Origin: Croceimicrobium hydrocarbonivorans
Lineage (GTDB): Bacteria > Bacteroidota > Bacteroidia > Flavobacteriales > Schleiferiaceae
Assembly: GCF_014524565.1 (NCBI RefSeq)
Contig: NZ_CP060139.1
Location: 434,001 to 498,000, forward strand
Direction of reading: 5' to 3'
Length of the DNA stretch: 64,000 bases
The position numbers were made by a program, and so were the translations under genes. Shown here piece by piece: positions 25,709 through 33,167 of this stretch (position 1 is the stretch's first letter; every line of letters starts with the position of its first letter). The notes beneath the pieces were generated by a model that saw only the letters and a list, made by a program, of their open reading frames with translations, was not told the origin of the DNA and did no database searches.

Positions 25709-26176
25709 TCACAAATCTAGAAACACATTGTTTAACATGCTCTCATCAAAGTCATTAAAAGCCTTATCCTGTTGATTTGTAGAAAAGCAATAAAAATACT
25801 TTTGGGCATCATAAACAACTACATAGACAACACCATCTTCCACTATTCTTGATCGATGTTGGTGTTTATAGATTTTATAATCGCTTAAAAAAGTTAAGCC
25901 TTTAAAATAATGATCAAAAAAAGACTGACGAGCTATAAACTCATCCTTAAAATACTTTAAAAACGTTTCAAGCTCACAATTATCCGTCTTCACAACTTTA
26001 TAATCATCCATTTGAATTCGCTGAATATAAAACTGCTCAGGATCAAAGCTTGAAACCTCAATTGGAACTGGCACCCAATCTCCGGTATAAAGCAAATTAT
26101 CCAAACGACTTTGATAAATTAAATTTTTACAAGCACTTAAGGACGCAGCTATAAGGAGTATTAGTACTATTCTCAT
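25709..26176 (-). CDS. Lipoprotein of unknown function
   Basis: A 155-residue exported lipoprotein with signal MRIVLILLIAASLSAC (Cys16). The mature part has many Tyr, Phe and Asp residues and a probable alpha/beta fold, with a VVYVVVYDAQKYFYCFS strand pair near the end. No family recognised. Flanked by non-coding gaps of about 150 nt on the 3' side and 90 nt plus a small reading frame on the 5' side. Confidence 0.65.
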   Translation of the reverse strand: MRIVLILLIAASLSACKNLIYQSRLDNLLYTGDWVPVPIEVSSFDPEQFYIQRIQMDDYKVVKTDNCELETFLKYFKDEFIARQSFFDHYFKGLTFLSDYKIYKHQHRSRIVEDGVVYVVVYDAQKYFYCFSTNQQDKAFNDFDESMLNNVFLDL

Positions 26177-26268
26177 ACTTCTTAAAAAATGTAAATTTCT
26201 AAACTGTAATTGATTAAATTTTAGCCAAATCTAAAAGATCGGCTCATTGCCTCGCCATCTCCTATCCT

Positions 26269-26400
26269 TTAAAACTCTTCACCATCTAAATCATCTAGCC
26301 CCACAAGTACTTTCAAGCCTTTGGGTTTAGATGAATTTAATCGGTGGAGACCCCTTTCTATAGAACTCTCTAAAACATCTTGCATCTTAGGTACAATCAC
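26269..26400 (-). CDS. Possible small protein (43 codons), coupled to the BamE-like gene
   Basis: A short reading frame in the gap between two lipoprotein genes. Its GTG at 26400 overlaps the TGA of the upstream gene (GTGA), the coupling geometry used elsewhere in this window; an in-frame ATG at 26385 would give 38 residues (MQDVLESSIERGLHRLNSSK and then a KGLKVLVGLDDLDGEEF tail). Composition is protein-like: an amphipathic helix, a basic turn, a hydrophobic strand and an acidic end, unlike the random AT-rich spacer on either side. It could also be the remnant of a longer gene. No family recognised. Confidence 0.35.
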   Translation of the reverse strand: MIVPKMQDVLESSIERGLHRLNSSKPKGLKVLVGLDDLDGEEF

Positions 26401-26723
26401 AGGCAATCAACTTTAAGTACCAATTCTGATTCTAGACTAAAGTAAATGTCAACCCCGGTAGAAGCTCCTAAGGTTGTGCTGTAATGGTATTTATTTACCT
26501 CTATATAATTTACACCAATCGACTTCTTGAGTTTCCGTGTAGACTCCGGTTTTCCCATAATCTCTATTACCTCTTCAACCGTCATTCCCAACTGAAGCCT
26601 TTGACAATTGGCTATATTTTCAGATGCCTTTATTTCATATCTGGTATAGTCCACAACAAGGTATATTAAGGACAGTAAGGCAAGCCCCTTCCAAAAATAG
26701 CTTTTGCTAAAAAATGGCATCAA
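26397..26723 (-). CDS. BamE/SmpA-OmlA-like small membrane-anchored protein
   Basis: A 108-residue protein with one N-terminal transmembrane helix (about residues 10-27) and a small periplasmic domain. The block LQLGMTVEEVIEIMGKPESTR is the signature of the SmpA/OmlA (BamE-like) fold, where a helix pair precedes a three-stranded sheet (YIEVNKYHYST, VDIYFSLESELVLKVD). Unlike BamE it has no lipobox. Such domains often act as protein-protein modules in the envelope. Its ATG overlaps the stop of the upstream lipoprotein gene by 4 nt (26720-26723). Confidence 0.7.
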   Translation of the reverse strand: MMPFFSKSYFWKGLALLSLIYLVVDYTRYEIKASENIANCQRLQLGMTVEEVIEIMGKPESTRKLKKSIGVNYIEVNKYHYSTTLGASTGVDIYFSLESELVLKVDCL

Positions 26724-27334
26724 TACTCTATGCTTTCAATAAGCTCCTGGATAGCATTTAGCTTAAAATCAGCAAATGCTCCTCGTGGCTTATCCTTTGC
26801 TGTAAAATCAAATACATATAGATGACTCTTGGAAGGCCAAATCATATGGAGCTCGGAGAGAAACAAATCCCCTCTTTCATTTTCATAGCTATATCTTAAT
26901 TCATACCAGGTAGAATCCGATGAGTGTTCAAAGCTATCTTGAAGTAAAGTAATCTTGAGAAGAGAGGTTTTACCTAAATCCCTAACATAGGCGGTAATTA
27001 GTTTTGACCAGTCCAAATATTCAAAGCTAGGGTCAATCTTTGCCTTCGACACAAATAAATTGTTACAGTAGGATTCAGAACAAGGAACAAACTTATAGCC
27101 TTTCGTAGAATCTGTAATTTCTTCCTGTTCCCAAGAAGATGATAATCTATAAGATATATCTCCAATAAGAACTTTTCCATCTACGGGATCATTGGGATTC
27201 GTACTATCTCCATTAGGCATCTCGATTTTAGTGCTATCACTTGAAGATTTCTCGGTTTTTTCAGCAGCTGTGCTAGTGCATGAAAAAGTAATCCCCATTA
27301 ATAATACCCAAATTAGTACTTGTTTAAAATCCAT
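26720..27334 (-). CDS. Lipoprotein of unknown function
   Basis: A 204-residue lipoprotein: signal ending in LLMGITFSC (Cys19), then a 35-residue Ser/Thr/Glu/Asp/Pro/Asn linker typical of Bacteroidota surface or periplasmic lipoproteins, then a compact domain of about 145 residues containing a Cys pair (PCSESYC). No family recognised. It is the first gene of a coupled unit with the BamE-like gene and perhaps the small frame after it. Confidence 0.7.
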   Translation of the reverse strand: MDFKQVLIWVLLMGITFSCTSTAAEKTEKSSSDSTKIEMPNGDSTNPNDPVDGKVLIGDISYRLSSSWEQEEITDSTKGYKFVPCSESYCNNLFVSKAKIDPSFEYLDWSKLITAYVRDLGKTSLLKITLLQDSFEHSSDSTWYELRYSYENERGDLFLSELHMIWPSKSHLYVFDFTAKDKPRGAFADFKLNAIQELIESIEY

Positions 27335-27642
27335 TGTTACTCTTTGTTTTCATATTCACCCAGGGAGTCTCTACTAAGAAAGACCCATTGAAAATTCTCT
27401 TTTTTTAGTAAAAAAACTGGGTATAAAAATTCGATTTGAATTAACAGCTTGAAACCTCTTCTAGAAACTAAGTCCTCTGAAAAAGGAATTCAAGGCAAAG
27501 AAACATTTTAATTTTCTCAAAACTCTTTGATCTTTACGACAAGCTTTTAAGGAACAAATTTTTAACTCCGATGGAAAGCTATGTAGACCGATCTACTTGC
27601 ACCTTAGCAACCCAGCTCAAAAACATTCCCTAATTTTCCTCC
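27335..27642. other. Non-coding divergent gap, 308 nt
   Basis: AT-rich spacer between divergent genes. It contains a TTTTTTTAGTAAAAAAA inverted stretch (about 27399-27415) bracketed by ACCCA and TGGGT, and a TAATTTTC box 12 nt before the ATG at 27643 that is one base off the -7 consensus. I see no reading frame or RNA gene that I can support. Confidence 0.5.
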
Positions 27643-28428
27643 ATGCGAAAAATTGGAAGCATCCTTATACTCTTAAGCCTTTCATTGAGCCTTCAGGCCA
27701 GATGCACTTCGCGTGGTATCTGGGTCAAAACCTTACAGGACAGTTTAGCTAATGGCGATTTAATTCTATTGGTAGGCTATGCCCACAGTATTGATATTCT
27801 GGATTCCTTAGGAAGCAGGTATCCCGTTTATCTTCAATCTGGAGAACAAAAGGTGGAATTGGAGATCGTCGAATACTACAAAGGTCAGGTAAGCATTGCA
27901 AGCGTGTACCTAAGAGCCAAGGCTCCTTTAAAAGCAGGTGACTATTATGAATTCCATATCGACAATCTGGATCCTTACCATGAATACCATTTAAAGGAAA
28001 GAGAGAAAAAAGGAGCTGAAGGACAGTATAAAGGTTGGTGGATCGCCAAAGGAAGATCTTTGCCAGTTCCTGTCCAAATGATTCCTCCGGTATTTTCAGA
28101 AACCATTTTCCTACCTCTAGGTTGTGGTCCGGAAAGCTTTTGCAAATTTATAGCGGATTCCAGCTACCGTAATCGCTACGAAGTCAAAGTTGAGCTCTTT
28201 AATCACAATAGTCAGACAAGTCATATTTCTGTCATTAGGATAAGCTTAGATAATGAGCTCTGGGTTGGAACTAATATGTGTAGTGGCAATTTTTATTTTA
28301 TAAAAAACCACAGCTATAAAATTCGTTTCTGCCTGCGCAATGCTCGCGGTGAAGAATCGGAATGGACGGAATGGATGAAAGCTCCAAACCCAAACAGCTC
28401 TATGGAAACTGATTCTAAAAAAGGCTGA
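27643..28428 (+). CDS. Exported protein of unknown function
   Basis: A 261-residue protein with a signal peptide (ILILLSLSLSLQARC region, cleavage near residue 20). The mature part looks like two beta-sandwich halves: residues 25-110 with a LKAGDYYEFHIDNLD segment, and residues 165-250 resembling a fibronectin type III-like fold ending in KIRFCLRNARGEESEWTEWM. Several cysteines could pair in the periplasm. No family recognised. Its end overlaps one arm of an inverted repeat (28411-28450). Confidence 0.65.
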   Translation: MRKIGSILILLSLSLSLQARCTSRGIWVKTLQDSLANGDLILLVGYAHSIDILDSLGSRYPVYLQSGEQKVELEIVEYYKGQVSIASVYLRAKAPLKAGDYYEFHIDNLDPYHEYHLKEREKKGAEGQYKGWWIAKGRSLPVPVQMIPPVFSETIFLPLGCGPESFCKFIADSSYRNRYEVKVELFNHNSQTSHISVIRISLDNELWVGTNMCSGNFYFIKNHSYKIRFCLRNARGEESEWTEWMKAPNPNSSMETDSKKG

Positions 28429-28450
28429 GGCTTTATCTGATTTTAGAATC
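28411..28450. repeat. Inverted repeat across a stop codon
   Basis: GATTCTAAAA (28411-28420) and TTTTAGAATC (28441-28450) are perfect 10-bp arms separated by 20 nt. The left arm lies in the last codons of the preceding gene. There is no T run after it, so it is not a classic terminator, but it could still end transcription or protect the 3' end. Confidence 0.6.
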
Positions 28451-28478
28451 TCGTTTACCTTTAGCCTTTTCCAATTCC

Positions 28479-29279
28479 ATGAATATCAAACTTATTCGCC
28501 CTGGTTTATTCTGCTTGATAGTACTGCTATCTCAAGCTTCAATCAAAGCCCAAGTGCAGGAGAGCATGACTCCCAGCAAAATCAAAAGCTTTGGTCTCAG
28601 TGGGGCGCATCTTCAACTGAAGGAAGAAAATCTGCATCCCAAAGTGCACGGTGCCTTGGCCGCTGGATTAAATTATCAATCCATTAAATGGGGAAACAGC
28701 CTGCGCCTTTTTCGATTAGACTTAGGCTATGCCCGACCTAAAACCTATCTCGAGGCGGTGGGCTATAGCGTGAATGCTCGAATTCAAGCTCAATATCAAT
28801 ACCTATGGTCGATTAAGAAGGCTAACAATTGGCACTACTTATCCGGAGCTCAGGCCCTAGCTTCCTATCAAATCAATTATTATCCTAATTGGGATGATAG
28901 CCATCTGTATTGGGCCAATCAGTTTAATTTGGGCTGGGCCAGTCGCCTCTGCTATTTCACCGAATCCAAAGGAAGCTGGATTTTGAGTTCCTCCCTGAGT
29001 GTTCTTTCCTTGTATTCCAGACCTGATGCCTTACGTCAGTATAAAATCGATGATCTCTCCGCTTCGGGAATTCTCTCCGCTTTGCACTCGAACATGAATC
29101 TGGGGAGCCTAAATCGAAATCTGAACCTAAGCCTAGCCTGCGAATACCGCTTTAAATTGAGTGCCAAACATGCGCAGTCCATTGGCTATCGCTATTGCTA
29201 CCAGCGCAGTGAAAGTGATATTTCAAGGCTCTTCCAAAGCAGTGTACATAGTCTAAGCTATAATTTCTACTTCTTATGA
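28479..29279 (+). CDS. Probable outer-membrane beta-barrel protein
   Basis: A 266-residue exported protein with a signal peptide ending in ASIKAQ (residue 25). The mature part alternates short aromatic-rich strands (YARPKTYLEAVGYSVNARI, AQYQYLWS, LSLACEYRFKL, IGYRYCYQRS) and ends in SLSYNFYFL, with a C-terminal aromatic pattern typical of outer-membrane barrels. No family name assigned. The stop overlaps the ATG of the serine hydrolase gene by 4 nt. Confidence 0.65.
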   Translation: MNIKLIRPGLFCLIVLLSQASIKAQVQESMTPSKIKSFGLSGAHLQLKEENLHPKVHGALAAGLNYQSIKWGNSLRLFRLDLGYARPKTYLEAVGYSVNARIQAQYQYLWSIKKANNWHYLSGAQALASYQINYYPNWDDSHLYWANQFNLGWASRLCYFTESKGSWILSSSLSVLSLYSRPDALRQYKIDDLSASGILSALHSNMNLGSLNRNLNLSLACEYRFKLSAKHAQSIGYRYCYQRSESDISRLFQSSVHSLSYNFYFL

Positions 29280-30352
29280 TCACCTGGAAAAATAGCATCC
29301 CATTAGCCGCTTTGCTGATCTTGAGTACTGCCTGCTTAAAGAATGAAAATTTCAAAAGCGATTATCAAGGATATAGCCCTGCCCTGCTTAATGATGATCT
29401 CGAAATTTCGGATCCTGAAAGCGAAGGTCTGGATGCAGCTAAGATTGAAGCTGCCTATAAATTGCTTTATGAGGATGATCGTTTTGTGATGGCTCGGAGT
29501 CTTTTAGTCTTCCGGCATAATAAACTGGTCGCGGAAGCTTATCCCAATTCTATTGAGGATCGGGATCGCTATGCTAATATTCAATCCTGTACCAAGTCTA
29601 TCACCTCTATTATGGCGGGTATCGCCTTACAGAATGGACTTTTTGATTCCCTTGAAACTCCGCTCTACTCCCTTTTCCCTGATGCCTTTGATGGCGATCA
29701 GCGTAAGCGGGACATTAGCCTAGCAGATGCCCTACGCATGCAAACGGGACTCGAGTTCGATAATGGCGTTCATACCCTTGGACTTTACCAGAACGAGGGG
29801 AATTCGGCGGCCTTTGTCTTGGAACAAGATTTTCTCTACCCTGCCGGGGAGATCATGAATTATAATGATGGCGCTCCCCAATTAGTTTCTAAGGCCATTG
29901 AAGCAAAGGCTGGTATGAAGCTGGCTCAATATGCTGATGAAAAATTATTTGCGCCCTTAGGGATCAGCAATTATCATTGGGAAGAAGCTAAGGATGGTAG
30001 CTCCTATGGTGCTTTCAGCTTGTATTTAAAGCCACGTGATCTAGGGAAAATTGGTCTTTTATTACAGGATAAAGGATTGTGGAATAATCAAGTGATTTTG
30101 GATAGCCTTTATCTGCAAGAAGCAACTAGTATTCAAGTTGCCGCCAATTACAACCATGAGCCCTATGGCTATTATTTCTGGATAATCCCCGCTATGAAAG
30201 CCTATGCCGCCTTAGGTCATGGAGGCCAGTTTTTATTAGTAGTACCCGAGGAGGAATTGGTAGTGGCATATACCGCCTGGCCTTATACCAGCGGACAATT
30301 CTTCGATCAGCGGAATGATTTAATGCAAATGATTGTGAATAGTGTCAAATAA
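29276..30352 (+). CDS. Serine hydrolase lipoprotein, beta-lactamase class C/PBP fold
   Basis: A 358-residue envelope lipoprotein (signal with ILSTAC, Cys20) carrying the beta-lactamase/transpeptidase-like fold. Active-site motifs: SxxK as SCTK near residue 103, YxN as YND near 196 (YNDGAP), and HGG as GHGGQF near 315. The family contains esterases, D-amino-acid peptidases and true class C beta-lactamases; nothing here points to antibiotic hydrolysis, so a peptidase or esterase role is more likely. It overlaps the barrel gene upstream by 4 nt and the next gene by 11 nt. Confidence 0.87.
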   Translation: MITWKNSIPLAALLILSTACLKNENFKSDYQGYSPALLNDDLEISDPESEGLDAAKIEAAYKLLYEDDRFVMARSLLVFRHNKLVAEAYPNSIEDRDRYANIQSCTKSITSIMAGIALQNGLFDSLETPLYSLFPDAFDGDQRKRDISLADALRMQTGLEFDNGVHTLGLYQNEGNSAAFVLEQDFLYPAGEIMNYNDGAPQLVSKAIEAKAGMKLAQYADEKLFAPLGISNYHWEEAKDGSSYGAFSLYLKPRDLGKIGLLLQDKGLWNNQVILDSLYLQEATSIQVAANYNHEPYGYYFWIIPAMKAYAALGHGGQFLLVVPEEELVVAYTAWPYTSGQFFDQRNDLMQMIVNSVK

Positions 30353-30848
30353 TAAGGTCATCAGCCGGAAGAAAATATTCCCCAAATATGCCAAAACCGC
30401 TCAAATCTTGGGCTTTCTTGTATTGATTCTCTTTATGAATAAAGCGAGCAGTGCTATTTGGGATATTGCATCGGAAAATACAAGCTCTGCTTCTCTCGCC
30501 TTAACTGATTGGATAGTTTTGGCAGGCCTTCTAATTATTGGCTTAGCCCTAAATGGATTGGCCATTTATGAATATCAAGTCCATCTCCAAAAGGATGGAC
30601 TAGCCTTTGGTAAAGCCCTATTCAGCTTCAAAACAGAGAAGATTTTAAGCACAGAGGATCTTAGCAAACTACTATTACGCCAAAGGCCGGATCGCTACTT
30701 TGAAATTGTCCTTATCAGCAAGGACGATCAAGAATTCCCCCTGACCGAAATTGCCAATCTAAATCCGGCCCGCGCTAAATTGCAGGAGCTCTATCAAGCG
30801 CACTTCCAAAACTGGAATTGCGAACTAATCGACGAAAGCTTAAATTAA
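30342..30848 (+). CDS. Small membrane protein with C-terminal soluble domain
   Basis: A 168-residue protein with two transmembrane helices (about residues 20-37 and 58-78) and a cytosolic domain of about 85 residues (GLAFGKALFSFKTEKI onward) that could be PH-like. It begins with GTG (30342) within the last codons of the hydrolase gene, an 11-nt overlap, so it is likely translated by coupling. No family recognised. The stop overlaps the convergent DUF5777 gene by 4 nt. Confidence 0.6.
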   Translation: MSNNKVISRKKIFPKYAKTAQILGFLVLILFMNKASSAIWDIASENTSSASLALTDWIVLAGLLIIGLALNGLAIYEYQVHLQKDGLAFGKALFSFKTEKILSTEDLSKLLLRQRPDRYFEIVLISKDDQEFPLTEIANLNPARAKLQELYQAHFQNWNCELIDESLN

Positions 30849-31771
30849 TTACTCACCGTAAACACTCGGCTGATATTAAAGCCAAAGTGTAAATCACCAT
30901 CTAACCAGGAGCCATCAGTTTGGGTAAAGGCATAAGGTTCTGCCACCCCACGGGCATTGGTTACGAAGAGCTGAAATACGTGACCACCGGTTTCAATATC
31001 AATACCTAGCGATAAAGCATTAGTGAAATTGCTGAAAGGCACATTCATAGGCAAGGCCAGTGGATCTGCACTTAAATCCGGATATTGATTTGGATTCAAA
31101 ACCGGAACATACTCTACCGTAATGGCATGCATAGGCGTGATCTTATAGCGGGCGGCAATACCCACTGCGATCTGAGTATTATTATCGGCTGCGCGATTAG
31201 TGAGATTACTATGAATCAAAGTCGGTACAATCTGCGCTGAAAACTTCTGACTGAATTTCCGAGCGATAACCAACTCATGCACATAAGACATGCGACGACC
31301 AAAGGTGCGATCCACACCGTCATCTACACGATTTGCCGAATAATAGGCCGATGAAAATCCGGTCACACTCACCGGCATGTTGCGGGCGCCTTTAGACTGA
31401 CGCAGTAAACGGTATTTCGCAAAAACATCATAGGTCTTGCGGAAGCCGGTATGTCCCAAGCCAACATTCAACCAGGAAGTCGGGCTATAATCTAATGTCA
31501 GTCGTACCTGAGCATTATCAAGACCCATGAAATTGTAAAAGAAATCATCATTAAAGGCCCCAAAACGGTGCAGAATGGTATACTGCAACACCCCCTTACC
31601 AGGTAGCTCATTGGTTTGTAGGTTCACCACTTTGGTGCCCTTCCAGGTTGCAAAGGCATATTCCGTTTTATTGGCATCGGCCTGTTCCAATTCGGCCATC
31701 AAATCTTCCTGCGACCATAAAGAAAGCGGGGCAAAAGCTGCCAGAACTAAAAATCGCTTAAGCATATTCAA
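30845..31771 (-). CDS. DUF5777-family outer-membrane beta-barrel protein
   Basis: A 308-residue exported protein with a signal peptide ending near SLWSQ (residue 21). The region FATWKGTKVVNLQTNELPGKGVLQY followed by LHRFGAFNDDFFYNFMGLDNAQVRL is characteristic of DUF5777 barrels of Bacteroidota, and the protein ends in an aromatic-rich barrel strand region (LHFGFNISRVF). The function is unknown. An in-frame ATG at 31765 is an equally good start. It is the last gene of the cytochrome-YceI-DUF5777 operon, overlapping yceI by up to 14 nt. Confidence 0.85.
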   Translation of the reverse strand: MNMLKRFLVLAAFAPLSLWSQEDLMAELEQADANKTEYAFATWKGTKVVNLQTNELPGKGVLQYTILHRFGAFNDDFFYNFMGLDNAQVRLTLDYSPTSWLNVGLGHTGFRKTYDVFAKYRLLRQSKGARNMPVSVTGFSSAYYSANRVDDGVDRTFGRRMSYVHELVIARKFSQKFSAQIVPTLIHSNLTNRAADNNTQIAVGIAARYKITPMHAITVEYVPVLNPNQYPDLSADPLALPMNVPFSNFTNALSLGIDIETGGHVFQLFVTNARGVAEPYAFTQTDGSWLDGDLHFGFNISRVFTVSN

Positions 31772-32294
31772 ACTTTACCGTTACCGAAATTTCATTGCTG
31801 ATATTATCCTTCTTGGCCGTGGGAATCTCAATGCCATAATCAGAACACTTTAAAAGGAACTCTGCTTGAACGCTTACTTTACCTCCTTTCACAATTAAGG
31901 TAACCTTTTCATTTACTTCCTGACTTTTCCCGTGAATAGTCATGGTACCTTTAAACTGAAGGCTGTATTTAGCATCCTTGGAAAGATCAATCTTAGCATA
32001 ATCCACAATACTACCTTTAAAGGAAGCACTGGAATACTTTCCACTTTCCATATAATTCTCATTGAAATGCTCCTGCATCAGGGCCTTTTCAAATTGAAAG
32101 GCTTTGATCGGAACTAAAAAGGCAAAGCTGCCATCTTCCAGATTGAGGATGCTACTTACCTGATTGTTCTCAGCGGTGATATCTTCTACCGGTGCATCCG
32201 AAAAGAACTTCACAAAACCACTGCGGGTACTAACTTTTTGCGCCTGGCTCATGAAGCTTGCGCCTAAAAATAAAAGGAGGACTAATTTTTTCAT
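31758..32294 (-). CDS. YceI-family periplasmic lipid/isoprenoid-binding protein
   Basis: A 178-residue exported protein with signal MKKLVLLLFLGASFMSQAQ. The mature part is a YceI lipocalin-like barrel: SGFVKFFSDAPVEDITAENNQVS, a FEKALMQEHFNENYMESGKYSSASFKG-like block, LQFKGTMTIHGKSQEV and an LLKCSDYGIEIP strand. Structurally studied YceI proteins bind a polyisoprenoid chain such as ubiquinone-8. The ATG at 32294 is used; an upstream in-frame TTG adds only two residues. It lies 9 nt after the cytochrome gene and overlaps the DUF5777 gene, so the three should be co-expressed. Confidence 0.9.
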   Translation of the reverse strand: MKKLVLLLFLGASFMSQAQKVSTRSGFVKFFSDAPVEDITAENNQVSSILNLEDGSFAFLVPIKAFQFEKALMQEHFNENYMESGKYSSASFKGSIVDYAKIDLSKDAKYSLQFKGTMTIHGKSQEVNEKVTLIVKGGKVSVQAEFLLKCSDYGIEIPTAKKDNISNEISVTVKFEYA

Positions 32295-32303
32295 CTTCAA
32301 GAA

Positions 32304-32660
32304 TTAATTGTTTTGAGCACCAGCCTGAACCCAAGCTCTGATTTTATCTATTTCACAGTTCGAAAGCTTTCCGGTAGGAGGCATTTCTGCACCGCTTGTA
32401 CCAGTGATTCTACCTACCAAATCACCATTATCCGCAATCTGTTTGGCCGAGGTATAGGTTCTTAAATCCAAACCACCTACTCCACCTGGGCCAACATGGC
32501 ATCCGGCATCAGTACAGTTATTCGTAAGAATCGCTTGGACTTCGGCACTATAAGTCACATTTGAACTATCACAAGGTGCTACCTGAAGGTCTTCCAGGTT
32601 TTCACTACTGCAAGCCATCATGCTAAATGCCAGTAGTGAGAGGCTAAAAATTTTCCGCAT
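32304..32660 (-). CDS. c-type cytochrome lipoprotein with CX4CH heme motif
   Basis: A 118-residue lipoprotein (signal LLAFSMMAC, Cys17). One heme-attachment site is present in a non-standard form: Cys49, four residues, Cys54-His55 (NNCTDAGCH), where most have CX2CH. Met93 in GAEMPPTGK is placed as the distal heme ligand. Fold and length fit a mono-heme class I-like domain anchored in the envelope. First gene of the operon with YceI and DUF5777. Whether heme is attached through the longer spacing is not shown by sequence; related Bacteroidota lipoproteins with the same spacing exist, as far as I recall. Confidence 0.78.
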   Translation of the reverse strand: MRKIFSLSLLAFSMMACSSENLEDLQVAPCDSSNVTYSAEVQAILTNNCTDAGCHVGPGGVGGLDLRTYTSAKQIADNGDLVGRITGTSGAEMPPTGKLSNCEIDKIRAWVQAGAQNN

Positions 32661-32777
32661 CTTTCTATTTTGGAACAGGACGAATATATTCTTTATTTTA
32701 GGCTTTTCCCGAATCTATTTTTATTTACGCTAAGTTTAATCCAGCGGTTTGCCCGATAGCCATCTAATCCTTTTAAC

Positions 32778-33167
32778 ATGAAAAAGTTTGCCCTCCCCCT
32801 TTTAATCCTTGGCATTTTAGCCCTGGCTGCCTATTGGTATGTTTTCCATAAACCCCATCGGGATTTAATTCATGAAGAAGCGGCATTTAGCTTAAGCGCT
32901 AATAATTTAATGAGTGACTTTCAAAAGGATCGTGCTTTGGCTGATTCTCTGTATATCGATCAAATCATCAGCCTTAAAGGCGTAGTTAAAGAATTGCAAG
33001 AAGCCGCCTTGATTTTAGAACCTGGTATCTACGGTAGTTTAGATAGTACCGAAAGTATGCCGGCTTTAAAGGTGGGCGACAGCGTTCAAATCCGCGGTCG
33101 GGTTTTAAGTTTTGATGAGCTCTTTGAAGAAGTAAAGCTGGATTTCGTTCAATTCGAAAATCAATAA
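32778..33167 (+). CDS. OB-fold tRNA_anti-like membrane-anchored protein
   Basis: A 129-residue protein with one N-terminal membrane helix (residues 3-22) followed by the HKPHRD element and an OB-fold of the tRNA_anti-like type (residues 40-128: SLKGVVKELQEAALILE, VGDSVQIRGRVLSFD, VKLDFVQFE). Despite the family name there is no reason to infer tRNA binding; the protein faces the periplasm. It is divergent from the cytochrome-YceI-DUF5777 operon. Its last 7 nt overlap the convergent MFS gene. Confidence 0.78.
   Translation: MKKFALPLLILGILALAAYWYVFHKPHRDLIHEEAAFSLSANNLMSDFQKDRALADSLYIDQIISLKGVVKELQEAALILEPGIYGSLDSTESMPALKVGDSVQIRGRVLSFDELFEEVKLDFVQFENQ

Noticed and set aside
29276-30352. Antibiotic-resistance class C beta-lactamase
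   Set aside because: The SxxK, YxN and HGG motifs are shared by many esterases and peptidases of this fold; the lipoprotein form and operon give no sign of resistance.
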